Shown piece after piece: positions 57,801 to 64,000 of a DNA stretch of 64,000 nt. The DNA lies in assembly GCF_000005505.3 (NCBI RefSeq), contig NC_016131.3:45841355-45905354 (forward strand), written 5' to 3'. Position numbers and translations under genes: made by a program. Position 1 is the first letter of the stretch, and each line of letters starts with the position of its first letter. Below the pieces are notes generated by a model, which was not told the origin of the DNA, made no database searches, and saw only the letters and a program-made list of their open reading frames with translations. Origin of the DNA: Brachypodium distachyon (taxonomy: Eukaryota; Streptophyta; Magnoliopsida; Poales; Poaceae).

Positions 57801-58049
57801 TGCTCTACGTTATTTAAGAAAGACAATAAAACAAGCATTTTCTTCCGATGTCATATGTTGTAATTAACATTTAAGTGAATGGAATTAATAAAATAGACGG
57901 ATGTGAAGAAAAGGTGAAATGCATGACGAAAAAATGTTTTTTTACAGGGAAATATCTCTTTATTGAATTTTCATCATCTATAATCTATAGTTACATCTGA
58001 AATCCCGGTCAAAAAAAAGTTACATCTGAAATTAAAAAAGGTGCAAATC

Positions 58050-58270
58050 ATTGGCACGGGTGGTTATCGCCGATGCTGAATGCCGGACAAACTGAGCCAG
58101 CTCATGTGCCGCCGTGTTGGTTTCACACGGATAGTGAGCAAGGAAATTCTCTCAAACTTCCTCACCAAGTTGGCACAATCATCCATGGTGGAACTGCCAC
58201 CATGGATCATTGGATCATATAGAAGCGGTATTCACCATCTCCATGACTTTAAGTATCTTTCTTGTAAGGA
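58050..58270 (-). mobile_element. Second RNase-H-like retroelement scrap, opposite strand
   Basis: On the minus strand the frame carries CQLGEEV, a stop, then ENFLAHYPCETNTAAHELAQ, matching the same ...N.AAHELA... RNase-H-like motif. It is decayed (in-frame stops) and inverted relative to the scrap at 57545. Confidence 0.5.
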
Positions 58271-58529
58271 GATCATCTCTTAAGAAAAGAATTAAAAAAA
58301 TTCATTTATTTCTTTTACACATCAGTAATTATAATGCATGTGCAGTATTGTTAAGAGAAAACCCATACTTGATGGGTGGTATGCGAGAATTGCCTTGTTG
58401 CACCTGAGTTGTGATGAACGTCAGATGTTACTAGAGTTCGGAAGTGTAGTAAAAGGTGAAACATGAATCTAACCTCCATGAAAAATAGCGCAGGACCAAA
58501 ATCCTTCGAAAACTGAGTCCAATTAGATC

Positions 58530-58990
58530 ATTTACCTCGAGTCAATAAGTTTGGTTCCCTGACGGGTTGGTGTGCCTTGGTGCAACCGTGCAAGGAGCCA
58601 GCGAAAGCAAGCACGAGTCTGCAAATTCAATTTAAAATTCCAAACTAGTGGCCAGGCGAGGCTACACTCGACGTTATCGAGCTGATTTACCTCGAATCAA
58701 GAATCTATGACAAGGTTAGTGGCTTACCGGATTGGTGTGCCTTGATGAAAGGGTTCAGTCAAACCAAGCACGGCAACGCTCAACGGAGTAGCTGCAACGC
58801 GAGGCAATCATCGAAGTTATTGATTGAACATGAGCTGATTTACCTCGAATCTGTCAAGCTAAAGAAATTCTGACATGGTTGTTTCCCTGGCGGGTGCAGC
58901 CTTGGGGCAAGGATTCAGCCAAACCAAGCACGGGTCTGCAGAATGCAGATTTGATCTACGGAGTAACAAAAGGGAGATTCCTGAACTAGT
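58530..58990. repeat. Three degenerate tandem repeats, about 155 bp each
   Basis: TTTACCTCGA(G/A)TC recurs near 58531, 58687 and 58841 (spacing about 155). After each come GGTT(A/T)G...(G/C)CGG(G/A)TTGGTGTGCCTTG or variants, then GTTCAGTCAAACCAAGCACG-like words and GTCTGCA. Units differ by substitutions and a few indels. On the minus strand each unit reads ATTCGAG|GTAAAT, a donor-like junction, at the same relative place. Confidence 0.75.
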
Positions 58991-59242
58991 GGCAACGCTG
59001 ACCCCGTCGTGGATGTTATCCTCGAGGAAGGATCTCCTACACATATAGTGAATGTTTACTTAAATCGAAACACGTGAATCTTTTGCACAAAAGTTTCCGT
59101 GCTATACCACGAGTGTAGTCTAGTACCCCTCGATACAAAGTCTATAGATTTTTTCTATTTGTTTTACAATACATCTTATTTTTTTCTTGATATCTGCATC
59201 CGGCCAATAACTACTCACGTGTGTAGAGTATACTCTCTTTGT
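58991..59242. other. Intergenic DNA, nothing recognised
   Basis: Short AT-rich sequence between the tandem repeats and the nested MITE pair. No coding or transposon signals. Confidence 0.4.
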
Positions 59243-59602
59243 ACTTCGTATTCTCCTGTCCATATTAAGTGCTGGAATAGTACATATATCTAGGCATACT
59301 TCCTCCGTTCCTTAAATTATGACGTATATTGTTTTCTTTAACCGAGCATTTGACCAAGATTTAGTCTATTAATATATATTTTTTGTGAAATAAAATAGAT
59401 ATCATTGATTCATATTCAAAAGTATTTGTTTATGATTATGATTTATATCGCATAAGTCATACATTAATGGAGTAATTTTTGGTCAAACGTTTTGTCAAAG
59501 GAAACAATATAGGCTTTAATTTGAGAAACAGAGGAAGTATTTAATATGTATATATGTTTATATTTGGACAAATTCGAGTCACTTGATATGAAACGAAAGG
59601 AG
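59243..59602. mobile_element. Outer Stowaway MITE, split by another
   Basis: The left part (TCCTGTCCATATTAAGTGCT ... ATATATCTAGGCA) and right part (AATATGTATATATG ... AATTCGAGTCACTTGATATG, AAACGAAAGGAG) are the two halves of one element of the 15102-15220 family. The inner element lies between them. Confidence 0.75.
59299..59537. mobile_element. Inner Stowaway MITE, inserted into the outer one
   Basis: About 239 bp with ends CTTCCTCCGTTCCTTAAATT and AATTTGAGAAACAGAGGAAG, plus inner inverted blocks (TTTGACCAAGATT / TTTGGTCAAACG). TA flanks at 59297 and 59538. It is the younger of the two. Confidence 0.8.
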
Positions 59603-60103
59603 TACAATTTTATGCTAACTGGAGGGAGAGTACGCAGTGGAAATTGAAGCAAAAAGATGCTTCCTCCCTCCACGAACAAGTACTGAACTCGAAATCTGAA
59701 ATTTTCTGAAATACACGATCAATTTGCATCTTTAGCATATAAAGTTCTCCATAACTGTTATCTTAATTGTTCATTTATGTGTGTGTATACATAAAGTAAT
59801 TGATCCACGATCAATTTCTAACTAATGTATCCGTGTGTGTTACTCACGTTGATCGAAGTACCATATCGCGAATGCGTTAACGCGGCGGCGCACACAGCTA
59901 CGTCGAGTTGGAGTGAGCACTCAGCTGATCGATGAATCAACGGTAATTAACGCGGTCCAAAGTTGTATAACCCAAATTAAATTGATCGCGAAGCCTGCAT
60001 GACTTCGCTCGTCGCATTATTGATTCATGATCTCCCTACACTAGTACTCCACACAGGACATTTCTGCATGCGCATAAACCAGTTTCGCGCGCCTACATCG
60101 TTA
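59603..60103. other. 3' flank of the SDR gene
   Basis: AT-rich intergenic DNA. No transposon ends or coding motifs were recognised. Confidence 0.4.
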
Positions 60104-60955
60104 TTACACGTACCCACCGTTAACCCGAATGACCTGACCATTGACCCACCCGGCGGCGTCGCTACAGAGGAAGCCGACCACCGGCGCGACGTCCTCCGGC
60201 TGGCCGATGCGCTTCATGGGGCACTCGACGGCGACGGCCCGGACGCGCTCCTCGGACTTCCCGGCGAAGAACATGGGCGTGGCCACCGGCCCCGGGGCCA
60301 CGCTGTTTGCGGTGATGCCGGTCCCGGCGAGCTCCTTGGCCAGCACCTTGGTCATGGCCTCCACGGCCGCCTTGGTCGCCACGTAGGCGCCGTACCCTGG
60401 CCGGAGCGACCCGACGTTGGAGGACGAGAAGGTGACCACGCGCCCGCCGCGGCCGCCGCGCACCAGCCGCCTCGCCGCCTGCCTGCAGCACAGGAACGTG
60501 CCGCGCGCGTTCACGCCGAAGGCCCGGTCCCACTGCTCGGGGTCCGTGTCCGCGATGGCCGGGTACGCCGCGTCCTGGAACCCCGCCGCGGCCACCACGA
60601 TGTGCAGCTCCGCGCCGAATGCCGCCTCCGCCGCGTCGAAGAGCCGCTCTACCTGCGCCGGGTCCGACACGTCCGCGCACACCGCGATGGCGCGGTTTGG
60701 CCCGGAGGACGTGGTGTTGAGGGTGGCGACGAGGTTGTCTGCGGGAGCCGGGTCGCCGATGTAGCCGACGACGACGCGGGCGCCGAGGGACGCCAGGTGC
60801 GAGGTCACGGCAGCGCCGATGCCGCCTGCGCCGCCGGTCACGATGGCCACGCGGCCGTGGAGCGGCTGCTGGTGGCCGGCAGCGAGAAGGACCGAATTAG
60901 AGCCATCCGCGGACGGAGTAGTAGTAGTAGTACTGTTCATTGAAGTTTCACTCAT
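60104..60955 (-). CDS. Short-chain dehydrogenase/reductase (classical SDR)
   Basis: A single-exon gene of 283 codons. The N-terminal 30 residues are Ser/Thr-rich without a clear targeting motif. The Rossmann fold starts at GRVAIVTGGAGGIG, with the coenzyme motif TGGAGGIG at residues 40-47. The usual NNAG is changed to AAAG (122-125). The catalytic set is present: N149, Ser near 178-179 (FSSSN) and Y191-x3-K195 (YVATK). PGPVATPMF follows, and the C-terminus is NGQVIRVNGGYV. It resembles plant NADPH-dependent aldehyde reductase-like SDRs (At3g03980/At3g04000 type, from memory). Cofactor choice favours NADP(H) only by family likeness. Possible substrates include reactive aldehydes and quinones. 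Its only link to the BAHD genes is position. Confidence 0.9.
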   Translation of the reverse strand: MSETSMNSTTTTTPSADGSNSVLLAAGHQQPLHGRVAIVTGGAGGIGAAVTSHLASLGARVVVGYIGDPAPADNLVATLNTTSSGPNRAIAVCADVSDPAQVERLFDAAEAAFGAELHIVVAAAGFQDAAYPAIADTDPEQWDRAFGVNARGTFLCCRQAARRLVRGGRGGRVVTFSSSNVGSLRPGYGAYVATKAAVEAMTKVLAKELAGTGITANSVAPGPVATPMFFAGKSEERVRAVAVECPMKRIGQPEDVAPVVGFLCSDAAGWVNGQVIRVNGGYV

Positions 60956-61979
60956 ACGGATCGCCGGCAGGCTAGCCTCGCGCCGCTCCGACTATAAACA
61001 CGACCTGTACTACGTACGTAGGCGTTGCGTAGAGACGAACGAAGTGTTGTTGTGTATCCTGTGTCGTCGGCAGCACATTTACCTACGTGCTGACAAGAAT
61101 TCAAATTAACTGTCATATGTTCAACTACTACTTGTATCTTAATTGTATGCGTGGAACGTCGTATGCACGCAATACATAAAAAAAACGAATGGTTCGTGGA
61201 CTACACGCATGCAGTGAGGTGTGAAGGTTTAGTGAGGGCTTGCGCAGCCCAACAAGCATACACAAAGCTAGCCTCTCTGGTTTACTATCTTTTTCGTCAC
61301 GATCAGTCCTAATCATTTACCTGCATTTGCTTCCGCTATGGACAAGGAAAATGTGAGAGGCATGAGACTTCACATATACGTTTGGGGATAGATTAAAACT
61401 CTAGATTGAAGCATCCACCGCGGTCTCTCTCTTTCTCGTATAAAAATATGCTTGTTCTTTCTCTTCTGGAGATTGCACACCTCATAGCAGCAGATGGCTC
61501 CATGGACAAGGTCGAGCACATGCAGAGCTGGAGGGCATGGGGAAGCCAGATTTGGATCGGTGTCTGGGGAATTGCTCGCAGGGGACAAAGGGAGATGACC
61601 ACGCTGTGGGATCGGATGGGCATGGACATCAGGACATCAGGACATGGACATGCTGCATGACGTGTGGGATCGCCGATCGGACACGCGCGGATGACTCCAA
61701 TGTGAGCTGGAGATCACTTTTTGACACTATATATTTTTGCCATGAGAGTTCACATGAGTTTTAGTAGCGCTCGCTACGTTTAACAAAAGATGTCTTAAAT
61801 TGTCAATTTGAATGTATCTAGACAAAACTTAGTGTAGAGATGCATTCAAATTTAGTCAAAGTCCTTTATTGGACCGAGAAAGTAACAGATTTTTTTTAAA
61901 AAAAACCATTGCACATTCAATGATTATCATATCATGTGCACGGAACAGTTTTTGCGCAAAATGTTGCATCTTTTTACTA
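60956..61979. other. Intergenic DNA between SDR gene and MITE cluster
   Basis: It includes a partial Stowaway-like half element near 61789-61883 (TTTGAATGTATCTAGACA ... TGCATTCAAATTTAG). Otherwise no gene or RNA was recognised. Confidence 0.4.
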
Positions 61980-62060
61980 CTCCCTCCGTCTTATGTACAT
62001 GTATCTAGTCGTTTTTTACGTATAGATAAAAATAAATCACCTAATATGTGACGGAGGAAG
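61980..62060. mobile_element. Stowaway MITE, 81 bp
   Basis: The ends CTCCCTCCGTCTTATGTACA and CTAATATGTGACGGAGGAAG are inverted repeats, with TA on both sides. Confidence 0.8.
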
Positions 62061-62256
62061 TATGCTGAGAAGATAAACGTGCATGCAGTCTTTTTGTTTC
62101 GCATCGAGGATACTGGCTGGCTCATGAAGCAGATGGTGGTTCAAGTCCTAAGCAAAGGTCATGGATGGAGGCCTGCTGACTGTTGAGGCTGCCTACAAAC
62201 TAGGAGTTCTCCTCATACTGTCGTTGTGGAGTAGTTACTGAACTCAATTCAATATA

Positions 62257-62377
62257 CTCCGTCCAACAAAGTATGTATCAACTTTGATCAAATTTGAATG
62301 TATCTATACATTAAGTCATGTCATAGATATATTCAAATTTTGATAAATTTAAGACATGTTTTGTTGGACGGAGGAAG
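62257..62377. mobile_element. Stowaway MITE, near-perfect hairpin
   Basis: The two halves (CTCCGTCCAACAAAGTATG ... TTTGAATGTATCTA; TAGATATATTCAAATTTTGA ... TTGTTGGACGGAGGAAG) pair almost throughout. TA on both sides. Confidence 0.85.
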
Positions 62378-62997
62378 TATATAGTTTGTTCTATGTCCTG
62401 CACTGCAGTTTTCCTTTACTCTACTGAACCTATATGACTCGAACTGTTTGATTTCATTTAATGAAATCGAAAGCAAAGCTCCTTTTCTATAAAGAAATGT
62501 AGTGCATTATTTCTCTTATTTGCGGTGAGAATGAGATTTATAGTGTATTCAATCATGTGCATGCGCGCGGTATGGTAAATCTTTGTTACAACTTGAAAAC
62601 ATGTTTTTCAAATTTTCCAAGTAAGAGAGTGATGTGTGTAACTTAGTTGCAAAAATCAGTGCACTGGGTCCAACTAGGCCAGAAGTCGATCCATTTTATT
62701 TTGGATTGTCTATTTCTCATTCGTCCTAGAAATAGTAGTTTATCAGTCAAAAATTATAACCATCCGACTAAGATTTTCTCAACATACGAATTTGCACGAA
62801 TCTTACACGAATTTCAATGATTGGATCGGACGGTTGTTACTGTTAACTTAGCAATAATTATTTCTTAGTCGCCATAGAAATGACAAAGCCGTTTCATTTT
62901 TTGCACGCAACTAAAGATTTACATGTTACAACATTGCCATAAGTCAGGTTTTGTTTTGCTTTACGATATTCGGTTGATTGTTACTAGCTAGCTACTA
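62378..62997. other. Intergenic DNA between two MITEs
   Basis: AT-rich. No gene or repeat beyond short A/T words was recognised. Confidence 0.4.
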
Positions 62998-63232
62998 CTC
63001 CATCCGTTCCACGATATAGCGTGCATACGCATTTTGACGTTTTGCTTTGACCATCAATTAGTCAAAAATATGAATTATGTATTATAAAAATTATACCATC
63101 GAAAACTTATTGCAGATATGAATATAATGATATAATTTCTTATAACACATAATTCACATTTTTGTTGCTGTAATTGATGATCAAAATTAGACCTTGAAAT
63201 GCGTGGGTGCGTTGTATTATTGAACAGAGCGG
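62998..63232. mobile_element. Stowaway-type MITE, about 235 bp
   Basis: The ends CTCCATCCGTTCCACGATAT and the GTGCGTTGTATTATTGAACA side are imperfect inverted repeats. The inner arms match well (TTTGACCATCAATTAGTC / TAATTGATGATCAAAATTAG; AATTATGTATTATAA / TTATAACACATAATT). It lies about 140 bp beyond the stop of the last BAHD gene. Confidence 0.75.
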
Positions 63233-63375
63233 TAGCTTCGATTGTCTAACAGTATAAACATATTAACTTTCATCAGACGAAGAATTTGGTCAAAATAAGT
63301 TCACTAATATATTATTAATGTGATTAAAATCATCATAACCATAAATAAATATTTTTGAATACGAACAGAATGTGG

Positions 63376-64000
63376 TTAATTAAGTCCCCGGTAAAACACC
63401 TCTCTGAACCTAACCAAGCTACCAGGCTCCATGGCAACCACGACGTCGAGCCGGCCGTCGCCATCGGGGCCGGGCACGAGGTACACAAGCCCGCTGAACT
63501 GCAGACACGCTCGGCCCATGAACGCCGGCGAGCCCCACCCGAAGTCGGCGCCGTAGATCGGCAGGCCCTGCCAGCTGATCACCCACAGGTCCGTCTCCGG
63601 CATGACCCATTCCCCCTTGCGCAGCCCCGCCGCGTCTTCCAGGCCCAGGTAATCCACCAGCGACCGCACGTACTCGTCGTCCAGCCGGGCCGTGGCGCCC
63701 GCGACCATCTCCGCGACGGGCTCGAGGCGCGGCGGCCCATTGCCGGGGCCCACGACGTCTTCGACCTTGGCCGCCGCCGAGGCGCGGAAGATGGCGTTGC
63801 CGAAGAAGCCGCGGGGGAGCGGCGGCTGGACGCGGGAGCGCGCGTCGGCGGTGATGTACAGCCGCGTGTCCTCGGCCCCGTCCAGCCGGCGCGCCTCGCA
63901 CGCGCTCCGCCACACGTGCGCCACCACGGCCTTGAACGTGGACAGCCTCTTGCCGTGTTCGCCGGACTTGAGCACGTCGATCTGGGCCTTGGACATGGGG
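63376..64000 (-). CDS. BAHD acyltransferase, C-terminal part (runs off the window)
   Basis: About 208 codons of the C-terminal half are present; the frame is open to the right edge and the HXXXD half lies outside the window. Visible are a STFKAVVAHVWRSACEARRL segment, the FFGNAIFR motif and an intact DFGWG (in YGADFGWGSPAFMG). It ends GLN-stop at 63376. The layout resembles the pair at 21-27 kb (FGNA, DYLxxxD, ISWxGxxxxxADFGWG.PAFMG, SGLVY), so it belongs to the same hydroxycinnamoyl-transferase-like clade but is clearly more distant from either copy than they are from each other. The first Met in view is internal, not the start. Confidence 0.9.
   Translation of the reverse strand, partial: PMSKAQIDVLKSGEHGKRLSTFKAVVAHVWRSACEARRLDGAEDTRLYITADARSRVQPPLPRGFFGNAIFRASAAAKVEDVVGPGNGPPRLEPVAEMVAGATARLDDEYVRSLVDYLGLEDAAGLRKGEWVMPETDLWVISWQGLPIYGADFGWGSPAFMGRACLQFSGLVYLVPGPDGDGRLDVVVAMEPGSLVRFREVFYRGLN

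Noticed and set aside
62100..62165. tRNA-like stretch with GGTTCAAGTCC
   Set aside because: It has a fair B box but no acceptor-stem pairing and no clear A box. Probably chance or an old tRNA-derived scrap.

Overview
The window is nuclear DNA of a grass, most likely a pooid such as Brachypodium or a relative. Evidence: intron-containing genes, GC-rich single-exon genes, many Stowaway MITEs with the 'CTCCCTCCGT' end, grass-type Gypsy and Copia LTR elements, and grass-type BAHD acyltransferases. The species is inferred, not shown. No CRISPR array, rRNA or convincing tRNA gene was seen.

Left part (1-14.5 kb) is a gene-dense block of organelle genes. A seven-coding-exon mitochondrial elongation factor Ts gene (minus, 2013-6912, with a further 5'-UTR intron) lies head to head with a DYW-type pentatricopeptide repeat (PPR) RNA-editing factor (plus, 8488-10878). 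A second PPR gene (E subclass, minus, 12407-14485) faces the first tail to tail. Between them I reconstruct a two-exon small gene of 88 codons, of unknown function. A short Helitron and two small tandem duplications lie in or near the EF-Ts gene.

Middle-left (14.5-30 kb): a gene-poor stretch with MITEs, a tRNA-derived SINE-like unit, a LINE scrap and a degenerate CATTGATAT-rich array. It is followed by two closely related BAHD hydroxycinnamoyl-transferase-like genes placed tail to tail (21041-22357 plus; 26343-27671 minus) and a truncated 26S proteasome RPT1 gene copy (28561-29740) that keeps its introns but stops before the ATPase.

Middle (30-51 kb) is a transposon nest. A 5'-truncated LINE was split by a 13-kb Gypsy element (30800-43767, LTRs 817/807 bp, TSD AATAA) of the Tat-like type with a long, intron-bearing antisense ORF. 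A 6.5-kb Copia element follows (44570-51119, LTRs about 1.03 kb, TSD GTACA) whose gag seems to start with an exon inside the LTR. Both elements carry frameshifts or stops and look non-autonomous now.

Right part (51-64 kb): a glycosyltransferase-like gene (minus, 51382-52224), several MITEs including an hAT-type one with an 8-bp TSD, an anthocyanin-acyltransferase-type BAHD gene (plus, 55983-57395), LINE RNase-H scraps, a short-chain dehydrogenase/reductase gene (minus, 60104-60955), and the C-terminal part of a fourth BAHD gene running off the right edge. Four BAHD genes plus an SDR within 43 kb make a modest candidate locus for hydroxycinnamic amide or acylated phenolic metabolism. Physical closeness is the only evidence that they act together.
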